A DNA stretch of 64,000 nucleotides, from positions 2,320,501-2,384,500 of the forward strand of contig NZ_OY761445.1 in NCBI RefSeq assembly GCF_963664415.1. Direction: 5' to 3'. This document shows, piece after piece, positions 31,249 through 41,074 of this stretch. Source of the DNA: an uncultured Desulfobacter sp. GTDB taxonomy: Bacteria > Desulfobacterota > Desulfobacteria > Desulfobacterales > Desulfobacteraceae. Position 1 is the first letter of the stretch. Every line of letters begins with the position of its first letter. The notes below the pieces were generated by a model, which had not been told where the DNA came from, made no database searches, and worked only from the letters and a program-made list of their open reading frames with translations. The position numbers were made by a program, and so were the translations under genes.

Positions 31249-33972
31249 TTAATTGTCTTTCTGTGGATGAGCCTCATCCTGCGCTTCGTTAAAATCATAT
31301 ACAAACTCCCCATCCTGCTCACTGATCTGCACGCTTTCTACGGGTTCCCCGTCAAGAATGCCAGTCAGAATCCGACGACTGATGCTCGGGAGCACCGTAT
31401 TGGTCAGGATGGAATCAATCATCCGCCCGCCGCTTTCAAGCTCGGTGCAGCGGCTGATGATATGGGCGATTACAGCCTCATCATAGGTGAAGGGGATGTT
31501 GTGGTTTTCTTTGATACGCGTTTCAATGCGTCCCAGCTGGAGACGGACGATGCGTCCCAGCACCTCATCTGTCAGAGGATAGTAGGGAATCGTAATCAGG
31601 CGTCCCAGCAGGGCGGCAGGGAACACATCCAGCATGGGCTTGCGCAAGCTTTTTGCCATGCCCTCCGGTAGAGGCATTAGATCCGGATCTTTACACATGT
31701 TCATGATCAGGTCACTGCCCACATTGGTGGTCAGCAGGATCAAGGTGTTTTTAAAATCGATGAGCCGGCCTTCACCGTCTTCCATCCATCCTTTGTCAAA
31801 CACCTGGAAAAAGATCTCATGGACATCGGGATGGGCTTTTTCCACCTCATCCAGCAGGATCACACTGTACGGTTTTCTCCGGACGGCCTCGGTCAGAACC
31901 CCGCCTTCTCCGTATCCGACATATCCCGGAGGCGCACCTTTAAGGGTAGATACCGTATGGGATTCCTGGAATTCGCTCATATTGATGGTCACCACATTCT
32001 GCTCGCCGCCGTAGAGGGCTTCGGCCAGGGCCAGGGCGGTTTCTGTCTTTCCGACCCCTGAAGGGCCGGCAAGCATGAAAACGCCGATGGGCTTCTGGGG
32101 ATTGTCCAAACTTGCCCGGGAGGTCTGGATACGCATGGCAATCATTTCCAGGGCATGGTCCTGACCGATGATACGGCGGCCGAGAATTTCGGAAAGATCC
32201 AATACGGTGCTGATCTCATTTTTCATCATCCGGCCCACCGGGATACCGGTCCAGTCACCCACGACGGCTGCCACAGCCTGGAAATCCACCGTGGGCAAAA
32301 TCAGGGGGTTGTCCCCCTGGAATTCACGCATCTTATTTATCAAAGAGCCTAATTGGTTTCTCAACGCCTCGACATCCTCTTCGATTTCAACCGGCTCGGT
32401 ATCTTCCTTTTCGTCTTCTAAAGCATCGGTTTCCTCTGCGCCTTCCTGCAACATTTGCTGGAGGCTAAGGATATCTTCCACTATCTCTTTTTCGGTCTGC
32501 CAACGTTCTTCAAGAGAGCCAAGGCGTTCTTTTTCCTTTTCAAGCCGGTCCAACACATCTGCCTCGCGCTCACCGGTTTCAATGCCGACAGACGCTTCCC
32601 GCTGGACAATTTCTAATTCCGTTTCAAAATGGGCTATGGTTTTGCGGCAATCATCCACTTCAGCCGGAACCGCGTGCTGGCTGATGGCCACCCTGGCGCA
32701 GGCCGTATCCAACAGGCTGATGGATTTATCCGGCAGCTGTCTGGCCGGAATATACCGACGGGAAAGGGTTACCGAGGCGGTCAGGGCTTCGTCAAGCACT
32801 TTGACCCGGTGGTGTTCTTCCATTACCGATGCCAGGCTGCGCATCATTCGAACCGCGTCCTCTTCTCCGGGTTCATGGATCTGCACCACCTGGAACCGGC
32901 GGGTCAGGGCCGGATCTTTTTCAATATATTTTTTATATTCCGCCCAAGTCGTTGCGGCAATCGTTCTAAGTGAACCCCGGGCCAACGCCGGTTTCAGCAG
33001 GTTGGCCGCATCACCTGTTCCGGCTGAGCCACCGGCACCGATCAGGGTATGTGCTTCATCAATAAACAGGATAATCGGCTTTTCCGAGGCCTGCACCTCA
33101 TCAATCACCTGACGCAGCCTTTTTTCAAACTCGCCTTTGTAGCTGGCTCCGGCTTGGAGCAGTCCCACATCCAGGAGTCTCAAGGTGACATTTTCAAGGG
33201 GCGGCGGCACATCTCCGGCAGAGATCCGCAGGGCAAAGCCTTCAACCACGGCGGTTTTACCGACTCCGGCTTCGCCTGTCAGGATGGGATTATTCTGGCG
33301 CCGACGCATGAGGATATCCACAATCTGCCGGATTTCGCTATCCCGGGCCACCACCGGATCAATCTCACCGTCATGTGCTTTTTTTGTCAAATCAACGGAA
33401 AACCGGTTCAGCGCCTCTTGCTTACCAAGCCCCGGCGACCCAGATTCTGTCCCGGCCTCAACCGGTCCGGACCCGTCTGTGGGGGCAAGCTGATCTTCGG
33501 GAGAATCTTCCAGTATTTGATGGAACTGACCGGTCAGGTCATCAATCCCGATTTTGGCGAACTCTTTTGAAATGCCTTCCAGGGCCAGCCTGAGCCCCCG
33601 TGTTTTTAAAATACCGATGACCAGGTAACCCGTTCGGACCTGGAATTCCCCGAACATGAGAGATCCATACACCCAGCCCCGTTCAACGGTTTCTTCCACG
33701 TGAGATGAAAGATCCTGAATACTGGTCGTTCCCCGGGGAAGACGATCCAGGGCTTGGATTAAATCTTTGGCCAGCCGGCCGTGGTCAAGGGCAAAATGGC
33801 GAATAATCCGATGCAGATCCGAATCGGGCTGCTCAAGGATCTGGTGTAGCCAGTGCACCAACTCCACATAAGGATTGCCGCGCATCTTACAGAATACGGT
33901 TGCGCTTTCAATAGTCTGGTAGGCCAGGCTGTTTAATTTACCAAACAATGCATTCCGGCTGATTTCAGTCAT
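31249..33972 (-). CDS. tssH: T6SS AAA+ ATPase TssH (ClpV)
   Basis: The 907-residue ClpB/ClpV ATPase disassembles contracted TssBC sheaths. The N-terminal Clp-N domain is ~10-150. The first AAA module has Walker A GEAGVGKT (233-240) and Walker B IILFIDEAHTLIGAGG. The middle domain is a coiled coil with an unusually long acidic stretch (EEGAEETDALEDEKEDTE). The second AAA module has GPSGVGKT (about 645) and VILLDEVEKAHPD. Length and motifs are normal for the family. It lies between tssG and tssJ on the same strand. Confidence 0.96.
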   Translation of the reverse strand: MTEISRNALFGKLNSLAYQTIESATVFCKMRGNPYVELVHWLHQILEQPDSDLHRIIRHFALDHGRLAKDLIQALDRLPRGTTSIQDLSSHVEETVERGWVYGSLMFGEFQVRTGYLVIGILKTRGLRLALEGISKEFAKIGIDDLTGQFHQILEDSPEDQLAPTDGSGPVEAGTESGSPGLGKQEALNRFSVDLTKKAHDGEIDPVVARDSEIRQIVDILMRRRQNNPILTGEAGVGKTAVVEGFALRISAGDVPPPLENVTLRLLDVGLLQAGASYKGEFEKRLRQVIDEVQASEKPIILFIDEAHTLIGAGGSAGTGDAANLLKPALARGSLRTIAATTWAEYKKYIEKDPALTRRFQVVQIHEPGEEDAVRMMRSLASVMEEHHRVKVLDEALTASVTLSRRYIPARQLPDKSISLLDTACARVAISQHAVPAEVDDCRKTIAHFETELEIVQREASVGIETGEREADVLDRLEKEKERLGSLEERWQTEKEIVEDILSLQQMLQEGAEETDALEDEKEDTEPVEIEEDVEALRNQLGSLINKMREFQGDNPLILPTVDFQAVAAVVGDWTGIPVGRMMKNEISTVLDLSEILGRRIIGQDHALEMIAMRIQTSRASLDNPQKPIGVFMLAGPSGVGKTETALALAEALYGGEQNVVTINMSEFQESHTVSTLKGAPPGYVGYGEGGVLTEAVRRKPYSVILLDEVEKAHPDVHEIFFQVFDKGWMEDGEGRLIDFKNTLILLTTNVGSDLIMNMCKDPDLMPLPEGMAKSLRKPMLDVFPAALLGRLITIPYYPLTDEVLGRIVRLQLGRIETRIKENHNIPFTYDEAVIAHIISRCTELESGGRMIDSILTNTVLPSISRRILTGILDGEPVESVQISEQDGEFVYDFNEAQDEAHPQKDN

Positions 33973-33997
33973 GCTGGGCTCCCTGCTTTTTTGTTTG

Positions 33998-35026
33998 TTA
34001 TGATAGCGATGGCGTCAATATTAAATCCTGGGCATCTTCTTCCTTAGTCCGGTTGTCAAGCCATGTGGTCCACCCCAGAAGGCTTCCCCGGTTCAGTCGG
34101 GCAACCGGAACCTCTTCTTTTTTCAATATCAGGTTCAGATCCCAGGCCAGTTCATCCCCGATATAATTACGCACCATGTCGGTTAAACGCTGAATACTTT
34201 TTCCAATAGGCAAAAGGCCGGTATAGTCCTTGAAATTCAAAGGCCCCAGAATGATTCTGAATTTGTGCTGGCAGCACCAGAAACGTTGTCCAAGTACGAT
34301 CGAATCATTCAGCATTGCGTTTTCTGAATCTTGGCCCAAATGGCAGATGTTTTGTTGGGGCAGCTTCACCCACTCGCCGATAAATCCGTCAATCCTGGCA
34401 GGCAGCCCGAAAAAATCTTTCAGCATGAACTCCAGCCCGTCAGCAGATTTAGTCTGATTTGCCAGCCGCCCGATATAATACAATTTTGCCGAATCCGGCA
34501 TCTCATCACGCTGACGCAAAGCAGACATGCCAAGCCCAGCCAGGGATCCGACATAATCGGCAAACGGATCTGCGTTTGGCCGGTCATAGCTGACCGTGGG
34601 CTCATTGTTTGCCCAGGCCCGGTAAAACAGGCATAACATCCGGTGGTGGAAAATATCCATAAACCGTGAAAACGTTTCATCCCGGTGGTGCTTCAAGCGG
34701 CTATAGGCATATTCCGTCAAATGAAGGGGCAACGGCCCGTTGGGCCCGAAAAGCCCTAAAAAACGGACCATCAACCGATGGGGTTTGCCCGCGTCCCCGG
34801 ATTCAAACCGGGTCAGACTTGCGGCTTCAAAAGCAGGGGATGGTTCCTGTCCCAGCCGGATAGGATCATCGCACGGCTGGCGTGACATCCCAAGCCGCGG
34901 ACGGTCAGGATGCAGACATTCCATCAACCGCATGGCCTGAAAAAAGCCGTAAGCATACGGTTTGTCTTTCAGGCTCTCAAGCAGTTGCGCTAAAGCGTAT
35001 GGCGTGTTCCGATTCGTGCCGGCCAT
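33998..35026 (-). CDS. tssG: T6SS baseplate protein TssG
   Basis: The 342-residue protein has the TssG (VasB/ImpH) pattern: YGFFQAMRLMECLHPDRPRLG at its start in two pieces, GNPGPLPLHLTEYA-type GPNGPLPLHLTEYA near residue 105, and RFWCCQHKFRIILGPL near 250. TssG is a baseplate wedge component together with TssF and TssE. Its start lies inside the end of tssF (37-bp overlap), so translation is coupled. Confidence 0.95.
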   Translation of the reverse strand: MAGTNRNTPYALAQLLESLKDKPYAYGFFQAMRLMECLHPDRPRLGMSRQPCDDPIRLGQEPSPAFEAASLTRFESGDAGKPHRLMVRFLGLFGPNGPLPLHLTEYAYSRLKHHRDETFSRFMDIFHHRMLCLFYRAWANNEPTVSYDRPNADPFADYVGSLAGLGMSALRQRDEMPDSAKLYYIGRLANQTKSADGLEFMLKDFFGLPARIDGFIGEWVKLPQQNICHLGQDSENAMLNDSIVLGQRFWCCQHKFRIILGPLNFKDYTGLLPIGKSIQRLTDMVRNYIGDELAWDLNLILKKEEVPVARLNRGSLLGWTTWLDNRTKEEDAQDLILTPSLS

Positions 35027-36864
35027 CGAATGATCTGCCCCCGTTCCATGGTTGTAATGACTGTTTCCGTAAAAGAGTTAATGCTGGTATAGCGTTCAAA
35101 AAAATGTTTAAGAACCGCCCCCAAAATGATGATACCGCTGCCCTGGAAAGCGGACTCGTCAAATTCAATGGTCACTTCCAGCCCCCTGCCAAAGCATATG
35201 GGTCCCGGAACCGGAAGGCGCCGGGTAACCGGTTCTGTTTTTACAGCGCGTATCCCTTCAATCTGCTTTTTAATTTCAGAGCCGCTGATATCCCCGTACA
35301 GCGAAAGGATCTGTCTCAGGGCGGCGGCCCCCTTCTCCCTGTCGTTATTGGTCAGTGAAAGATAATTGAGAGACAGATGGCTGATCAGTTTCCAGGACGT
35401 TGACTGATGGGCCGGGGATGCTTTGGGGAATGTCGGACCTGCCACGCAGCGGATCGATGTAACCGGCGCACCGGATGCCAGGGAAAAATCGGTCTGCCCG
35501 ATGCCGACGGGCATGTGCAGGGGTAAATCCCGGTTGGTGCACAACACTTTAAGCCCGATTTGTTTCAAGTCGTGACCAAACGGCGCTTCATCGGCATCCA
35601 CCAGCGAGATAAACATTTCACTGCCCACATATCTGAAGCGGGGCCGGGACCGCCGTTCACTGTCAGACACCCGGCGCGGTTCGCGATTGGTCGTGTAAAA
35701 GGCTTGTTTTTCCTGCCCGACTTGTGCGTCCCTGATTTTATAAAACGGCTGAAATTCCATCAGGCTTTCTGCTTGCGTACCATAGCCGTTCACACTGGAC
35801 ACCTGGAACACCTCAAAATCCAGAGGTTTGTTGCGATCCGGAACAATATGGTATTCATTGGTTTTGTGTGTCAGATGAATGCGGTCGGTGGTTTTGGGAA
35901 ACAAATTGATGACCGGCGTGCAAAACAACGCGAAATGGGACGGCAAAACCACCCGGGACAGCTCCAAATTAATTCGGTCGAACTGAAAAATCAGTTCAAG
36001 TTCCCTGCCCTCACAACGTTTCACCGCTTTTCCCAGACCTGCAATCTCAACAAACAGGAACCGCTGGGGCAAGGCGAAATACTCCTGAAGTAACCGGTAT
36101 CCTCGAAAAGAACGAGCTGTATATGGCAGCATGGCCTGGGCTTCTTCAAATCCAATGCCGTTTACGGCAGAAGCCGGCAGGGTTTTCTGCCACGATACCG
36201 GACGCAAAGACGGACGGACTACCACATCCAGAAGGTTGGCCACTAGGTGTTCATACAGCTGAAAAGCAATCTCTTCCCCCTGTAAAAATATGGGAAGCCG
36301 GTCAAGGGAAAGCGCATTGAACGAAAGACCTGCCGTTGTTTCCAGTTTGATCCTTAACCCGCCTTTCACCCCTTTGCGGATAGGAACGCCCAACCCGGCA
36401 ACGGCACCGGCACCAACAAGATATTCCGCTTCCGTCAGCTTCAAAGGCCAGAGGGTCACCTCATGGGCCGTACGGTATTTGCAGGCAGTCTGTTCTTCTT
36501 TGCTGATCAGGCTGCGCAGTTCTTCACCCCGGGGAATCACCTCGCCTCTGCTCAAGGCACTTTCATCAAAATCCGGTTCCATGCGGACCACAGCCATGGA
36601 CGGTAAGGGCGAAAGGAAATGAGGATAAACCATTTCCAGAAGATGCTGGGTAAACTTAGGGAATTGCGCGTCAACTTTCAACCGGACCCTGGCGGCCAGA
36701 AAAGCAAACCCTTCCAGGAGACGTTCTACATAAGGATCTTCGCATTCAAATTCGCCCAGTCCTAATCGTCCGGCAATCTTTGGAAATTCTTTTGCAAATT
36801 CCCCCCCCATTGCACGGATGTACCGCAATTCACGGTTGTAATATCTGAGAAGATTCGGATCCAT
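34990..36864 (-). CDS. tssF: T6SS baseplate protein TssF
   Basis: The 624-residue protein begins MDPNLLRYYNRELRYIRAMG, followed by EFAKEFPKIAGRL and DPYVERLLEGFAFLAARV, the standard TssF (VasA/ImpG) N-terminus. It contains the later family block NLDLPLHM-like TNRDLPLHMPVG near 455. It forms wedge complexes with TssG and docks TssK. Five bases separate it from tssE; it overlaps tssG. Confidence 0.96.
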   Translation of the reverse strand: MDPNLLRYYNRELRYIRAMGGEFAKEFPKIAGRLGLGEFECEDPYVERLLEGFAFLAARVRLKVDAQFPKFTQHLLEMVYPHFLSPLPSMAVVRMEPDFDESALSRGEVIPRGEELRSLISKEEQTACKYRTAHEVTLWPLKLTEAEYLVGAGAVAGLGVPIRKGVKGGLRIKLETTAGLSFNALSLDRLPIFLQGEEIAFQLYEHLVANLLDVVVRPSLRPVSWQKTLPASAVNGIGFEEAQAMLPYTARSFRGYRLLQEYFALPQRFLFVEIAGLGKAVKRCEGRELELIFQFDRINLELSRVVLPSHFALFCTPVINLFPKTTDRIHLTHKTNEYHIVPDRNKPLDFEVFQVSSVNGYGTQAESLMEFQPFYKIRDAQVGQEKQAFYTTNREPRRVSDSERRSRPRFRYVGSEMFISLVDADEAPFGHDLKQIGLKVLCTNRDLPLHMPVGIGQTDFSLASGAPVTSIRCVAGPTFPKASPAHQSTSWKLISHLSLNYLSLTNNDREKGAAALRQILSLYGDISGSEIKKQIEGIRAVKTEPVTRRLPVPGPICFGRGLEVTIEFDESAFQGSGIIILGAVLKHFFERYTSINSFTETVITTMERGQIIRWPARIGTRHTL

Positions 36865-36869
36865 AATGT

Positions 36870-37412
36870 TTAGGTGTCGTCCTTTACTTCTATCTGTCCC
36901 AATTCCAGATCCAGAACAGATTTAAGGTAAAGATGCTCAGGCATGGGCTCTGCCCAAAGATCTCCCTCGATTTTGAAAACCACAATATTGGGATAACGGT
37001 GCTCGTCATAATGACTGGCTTTAAAATCAGGCGAATCCAGTTCTTCTTCACCTACCACGTGCACCCTGAGGGACTGGGGAATAATCCGGGGTTCAAAATT
37101 GAGAATGGCCTCTTCAATGGCCCGCTCCAGCACCTCGTCACTTTTACTGCCGGCCGTCAGACCTGAAAAATTACGGATCCCAAAATTGAACACAGATTTT
37201 CTGACCTCAGGATACGCTTTAAGTTCTTCCTCTCCTGTTTCAAAACAGATGGCGTTCAAAAGCCAGTTCAAATCCTGCAGCACCGAAGCTCTCAGTCTGC
37301 GGAAAGACATGATGCTTTTGTCATGGGGCTCGGTCTGTTTGCCGGGCTCGTTGTCTTTGAGCCGTTCTAAAAGTGAGGGCTGCAGCATTTCTTTTTTAAT
37401 GTGATCAGCCAT
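36870..37412 (-). CDS. tssE: T6SS baseplate protein TssE (gp25-like)
   Basis: The 180-residue gp25/GPW family member has LRASVLQDLNWLLNAICF near residue 50, SVFNFGIRNFSGLTAG near 90, and the conserved ExxIxxFEPRI motif (EEAILNFEPRIIPQ) near 118. TssE initiates sheath assembly at the baseplate. The N-terminal extension of ~40 residues is common in delta-type systems. It starts three bases after the tagJ stop. Confidence 0.95.
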   Translation of the reverse strand: MADHIKKEMLQPSLLERLKDNEPGKQTEPHDKSIMSFRRLRASVLQDLNWLLNAICFETGEEELKAYPEVRKSVFNFGIRNFSGLTAGSKSDEVLERAIEEAILNFEPRIIPQSLRVHVVGEEELDSPDFKASHYDEHRYPNIVVFKIEGDLWAEPMPEHLYLKSVLDLELGQIEVKDDT

Positions 37413-37415
37413 GGA

Positions 37416-38225
37416 TCAGCCCTTGCTTACCTCCTGCCCATCCGTATTAAGTTGTCGGATATCCAGCAGGGGATAATCGGCCTGATCGGTGGCCAGCATT
37501 CTCTGACCTTTGCCGTGATATACCCCGTCGGCCACCTCTTCCCACGCCGTCTTTTTGGCCAGCCGGATGGCGGAATCAGCAGAGAGCTGCGAACCGGGAT
37601 ACCGTGACGGGATGAGTCCATAGATTTGACCGCTGTTTTCCCATGTAAAATAAGCCGGCAGCCATACAAAGTCGCGCAGATCTTCGGGTGGCTCAACCGT
37701 GATGCTTTGGATTCTTTCAAAGGGCACCCAATAATAATTGCCTTTGACAATCACTTCAAGGACAGGCCCCATCCTGGTATCTGCATCGGCTATCCATTTA
37801 AACGAATTGCCGTCAATTTCACCTGAACTTTCCCGGGCCAGTTCAAACGCTTCATTGCGCATCAATTGGGCTTGATCATATTGATTTTCAGCCGTCAGCT
37901 TAAGGGCTTCCAGCAGCAACGCCATCCACTGGGTCGGCTCACCGAAGATGGTCGGCTGACAACGTCCGGCAAAAATTTCGGTTCTTAATTTCTCACATGC
38001 AATGGCCTGCCGGTAAAGATGTACCATGGGCAAAGTTCCCGGGTCCAGGTCGGCAAGGACATCCAGTTGAGTCAGGGCGCGCTGCCACTCACCGTTCACA
38101 ACCAGCAGTTGAAAAAGAAAAATACGGTCCCGGCTGTTTTCCGGCCGGCTGCGGATCTGCTCTGTCAGCTTTCCCAGGGCACTTTCTAAGTCACCTTTTT
38201 GAAAATACTCTTCTGCAAGCATCAT
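37416..38225 (-). CDS. tagJ: T6SS accessory protein TagJ (ImpE/TssE-associated)
   Basis: The 269-residue protein matches ImpE/TagJ. The N-terminal helical repeat has LAEEYFQKGDLESALGKL and RDRIFLFQLLVVNGEWQRAL. The C-terminal domain has FKWIADADTRMGPVLEVI and YYWVPFERI, typical of the family. TagJ binds the N-terminus of TssB in some systems and modulates sheath recycling by ClpV. Its place between hcp and tssE agrees with that. A strong inverted repeat lies between it and hcp. Confidence 0.92.
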   Translation of the reverse strand: MMLAEEYFQKGDLESALGKLTEQIRSRPENSRDRIFLFQLLVVNGEWQRALTQLDVLADLDPGTLPMVHLYRQAIACEKLRTEIFAGRCQPTIFGEPTQWMALLLEALKLTAENQYDQAQLMRNEAFELARESSGEIDGNSFKWIADADTRMGPVLEVIVKGNYYWVPFERIQSITVEPPEDLRDFVWLPAYFTWENSGQIYGLIPSRYPGSQLSADSAIRLAKKTAWEEVADGVYHGKGQRMLATDQADYPLLDIRQLNTDGQEVSKG

Positions 38226-38252
38226 TTGCCTTTCCGGTACAGGTTTACCGTT

Positions 38253-38309
38253 TTCTCCTGTTTTCGCTCAAATTCCTATGCAGAATAATTTTAATCGAAA
38301 ACAGGAGAA
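38253..38309 (-). terminator. Inverted repeat between hcp and tagJ, possible attenuator
   Basis: TTCTCCTGTTTTCG at 38253-38266 is perfectly complementary to 38296-38309, a 14-bp stem with a 29-base loop; ACCGTT and AACGGT extend the pairing after a short gap. It lies 60 bp past the hcp stop. With no clear T run, a partial terminator or RNA-stability hairpin that keeps Hcp above the downstream proteins is the best guess. Confidence 0.45.
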
Positions 38310-38369
38310 TTATAAACGGTTGGAGTTGTCGTGTGGGACGGTGAATCACCATACGCAATCGCCCACAGT

Positions 38370-38852
38370 TTATTCCTCAATGTTTTTTTCAATATCCCAA
38401 TTCATCGTAATTTCCGCATCGCCTGTCCCATCGTCTTTCTGGGGGGTATAGGCGGTCTCCATTTTGGCAAAATTCAAAGAGACATTCTCTGTAATCCGGT
38501 CTTCACCGCCGCTGCCGCCTGTGCTCAGGGAGGTTATCAGCACCTTAGTCATGGTGACTTTCAAATAGTCAATAGGCTCCTTACCGGCCTTCCGGACAAT
38601 CAGAATCGCTTCATCAAAATGCTCGCCGTTGCAGCAAGCCCTCATCAACTCAGGCGTTGACTTGTCAACATGTTTTGTCAGTGAAATATCCTGTATATTG
38701 ACTTTTCCGGCACCGCCGCCACCACCCGAGTGCATTGTGCCGGATTGAGACATTCCCCAGCTCCAGGCAAGGACATCAATCTCATCTTCATGTCCGTCAA
38801 TCTTGGACTCGCCATCCACACCATTAATTTTTAAAAGACAATCAAAAGCCAT
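38370..38852 (-). CDS. hcp: T6SS tube protein Hcp (TssD)
   Basis: The 160-residue Hcp-family protein begins MAFDCLLKINGVDGES, then HEDEIDVLAWSWGMSQSG near residue 22. The family's mid-region KVNIQDISLTKHVDKSTPEL and the closing strand EITMNWDIEKN follow. Hexameric rings of Hcp stack into the inner tube. It lies between tssC and tagJ with 47 bp before it and 144 bp after it, the latter holding an inverted repeat. Confidence 0.96.
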   Translation of the reverse strand: MAFDCLLKINGVDGESKIDGHEDEIDVLAWSWGMSQSGTMHSGGGGGAGKVNIQDISLTKHVDKSTPELMRACCNGEHFDEAILIVRKAGKEPIDYLKVTMTKVLITSLSTGGSGGEDRITENVSLNFAKMETAYTPQKDDGTGDAEITMNWDIEKNIEE

Positions 38853-38899
38853 TTTTTTTCTCCTACTTAGTTTACGTTTTTAATTAACTACGAACGCTA

Positions 38900-40393
38900 T
38901 CATGCTTTTCCCGACGGCAGTTTGGAAACCAGCCGCAGGGAAACAGTCAAACCTTCTAACTGGTAGTGAGGCCTTAAATGAAAGGTCGAGGTATAATAAC
39001 CCGGGTTACCCTCCACCTCTTCGACTTTGATTTCAGCAGCCGCCAACGGTTTACGGCATTTTTCTCTTTCTCCTGCACTGGCGGGGTTACCGACCACGTA
39101 CTGCATAATCCATTTGTTCAGCCACCGCTGCATGTCATCGGCTTCTTTGAACGTGCCCACTTTGTTATAGACAATGGCTTTCAGGTAATGGGCAAAACGG
39201 CAGCAGGCAAACAGATAGGGCAGACGGGCGGACAAATTTGCATTGGCTGTGGCATCCGGATCGTCGTACTCAAAGGGCTTTTGAAGGGACTGGGCCCCAA
39301 TGAACGCAGCAAAATTTGAATTTTGCTTATGGAGCAACGGCATAAAACCCAATTTTGCAAGTTCTGCCTCCCGTCTCTGCCCAATGGCTATTTCCGTAGG
39401 GCATTTCATATCCACACCGCCATCATCCGTGGGAAAGGAGTGCACCGGCAGATTTTCCACAGCACCGCCGGCCTCCACGCCTCGAATCCGAGAGCACCAT
39501 CCGTAGAGCTTGAAGGACCGGGTAATATTGGTGGCCATGGCATAGGCGGAATTGGCCCAACAGTACTTACCGCTGTCTGCACCTTCGGTATCTTCTTCAA
39601 AATCAAATCTCTCAACGGGCTCTGCTTTTGCACCATAGGGGCGGCGTGCCAGAAACCTGGGCATGGCAAGCCCGATATATCGGGAATCTTCCGATTCCCT
39701 CAAGGCCCGCCATTCTGCATAATCAGCCCCCTCAAAGCGTTTAGACAAATCAGCCGGATCCATCAGTTCTTTCCAGTCGCTCATCTGCATGACGCTCTCG
39801 GCAGCACCGCTGATAAAGGGCGAATGGCTGGCGGCAGCAATTTTCGCCATTTCACCCAGCAACTCAACATCCTGGGAACTATGATCAAAAAAATAATCGC
39901 CAACAAGACACCCAAACGGTTCACCACCGAGAAGATCCAGCCCTTCCCCGTATATTTTTTTAAAGATGGGACTCTGGTCCCACCGGACCCCTTTAAACTT
40001 TTTGAGGGTCTTGGAAAGCTCATTTTTGCTGATGTTCAACACCCGGATTTTCAACATTTCATCTGTTTCGGTATTGTTGATGAGGTGATGAAGCCCGCGC
40101 CATGCGCCTTCCAGCTGCTGGAAATCCGGGTGATGAAGAATCTGGTTGATCTGCTCGGTGAGCTTCTGGTCAATAGCGGCCTTAATGGCTTCGATGGTGT
40201 TGACGGCATTGGAAGAAACAAGCTTTGTATCTTTAAGCACATACTCGGCCAGGGTTCGTACGGCACTTTCCACTTCATCCTTTGCCCGGTCTGATTTTGG
40301 TTTGAATTCCTTTTGCAGCAAAGATGCAAAATCATCGGGCTCAAGCACCTGTGCTTCTTTCTCGATCCCGCTGGTGGTTTCCTGTTCGGTCAT
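38900..40393 (-). CDS. tssC: T6SS sheath large subunit TssC
   Basis: I start at ATG 40393 (MTEQETTSGIEKEAQ) because GGAG lies nearby and homologues begin similarly; the open frame extends to 40438. The ~497-residue protein has QLEGAWRGLHHLINNTETD near residue 100, GGEPFGCLVGDYFFDHS near 160, and the C-terminal EVEGNPGYYTSTFHLRPHYQLEGL split by family-conserved residues. TssB-TssC heterodimers build the contractile sheath. The two genes are separated by four bases. Confidence 0.96.
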   Translation of the reverse strand: MTEQETTSGIEKEAQVLEPDDFASLLQKEFKPKSDRAKDEVESAVRTLAEYVLKDTKLVSSNAVNTIEAIKAAIDQKLTEQINQILHHPDFQQLEGAWRGLHHLINNTETDEMLKIRVLNISKNELSKTLKKFKGVRWDQSPIFKKIYGEGLDLLGGEPFGCLVGDYFFDHSSQDVELLGEMAKIAAASHSPFISGAAESVMQMSDWKELMDPADLSKRFEGADYAEWRALRESEDSRYIGLAMPRFLARRPYGAKAEPVERFDFEEDTEGADSGKYCWANSAYAMATNITRSFKLYGWCSRIRGVEAGGAVENLPVHSFPTDDGGVDMKCPTEIAIGQRREAELAKLGFMPLLHKQNSNFAAFIGAQSLQKPFEYDDPDATANANLSARLPYLFACCRFAHYLKAIVYNKVGTFKEADDMQRWLNKWIMQYVVGNPASAGEREKCRKPLAAAEIKVEEVEGNPGYYTSTFHLRPHYQLEGLTVSLRLVSKLPSGKA

Positions 40394-40397
40394 GATT

Positions 40398-40943
40398 TTA
40401 CTCCTTGGATTCAGAAGATTCGTTATCAGGTGATTCACCGGCAGTATCCTGCCCCTGAGCCGATGTCAGGGCCTTTTGCAGGGTCTCATCCTGAATCAAA
40501 TCTGCGATGAGATCCTCCGCACCGGTTTTTCCATCCATCTGCGTTAAAAGGGTGTCCAGCTGAGTACGGGCCTCCAGCAATTGCTTCAACCCATCTACAT
40601 TACGGGCAATCGCCTCCGGAGAGAAATCTTCCAGGCTCTCGAAGGTCAGATCAACGGCGATTTCGCCTTCGCCGGTAATGGTATTGGGAACCCTGAAAGC
40701 AGCGTGAGGCCTCATGGCTTTAAGCCGGTCCGTAAAATTATCGGCATCAATATCTAAAAATTTTCGGTCCGGGACCGGTGTGACCGGCTCATCAGGCCTG
40801 GGTTTGCCTGCCAGATCCGCCATGACTCCCATTACAAACGGAATTTGAATCTTTTTCTCAGCACCGTAAAGTTCTACATCGTACTCAATCTGGACGCGCG
40901 GGGGCCGATTACGACCGATGAATTTCTGGCTGCTTTGGGCCAT
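40398..40943 (-). CDS. tssB: T6SS sheath small subunit TssB
   Basis: The 181-residue protein begins MAQSSQKFIGRNRPPRVQIE, then YDVELYGAEKKIQIPFVMGVMADL in the family pattern, then FLDIDADNFTDRLKAMRPH. It is the partner of TssC and the target of ClpV and TagJ. An AAGGAGG site precedes the ATG. The 131-bp gap upstream (40944-41074) is the largest inside the structural operon and could hold a promoter; I see no sigma-54 signature there. Confidence 0.96.
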   Translation of the reverse strand: MAQSSQKFIGRNRPPRVQIEYDVELYGAEKKIQIPFVMGVMADLAGKPRPDEPVTPVPDRKFLDIDADNFTDRLKAMRPHAAFRVPNTITGEGEIAVDLTFESLEDFSPEAIARNVDGLKQLLEARTQLDTLLTQMDGKTGAEDLIADLIQDETLQKALTSAQGQDTAGESPDNESSESKE

Positions 40944-41074
40944 ATCTTTTCCTCCTTGCCTAACGGGGTTTACTATTTTATTTATGTCATATTAATACTT
41001 AAATAGGTTTCTAAGTTAACTTCATGTTTTTTGTGGGCCGAGTCTGGGAACTGATAAGCCAGTCCGTCCCATGG

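Noticed and set aside
40944..41074. Sigma-54 promoter upstream of tssB
   Set aside because: No GG-N10-GC pattern on the coding strand; only weak sigma-70-like boxes.
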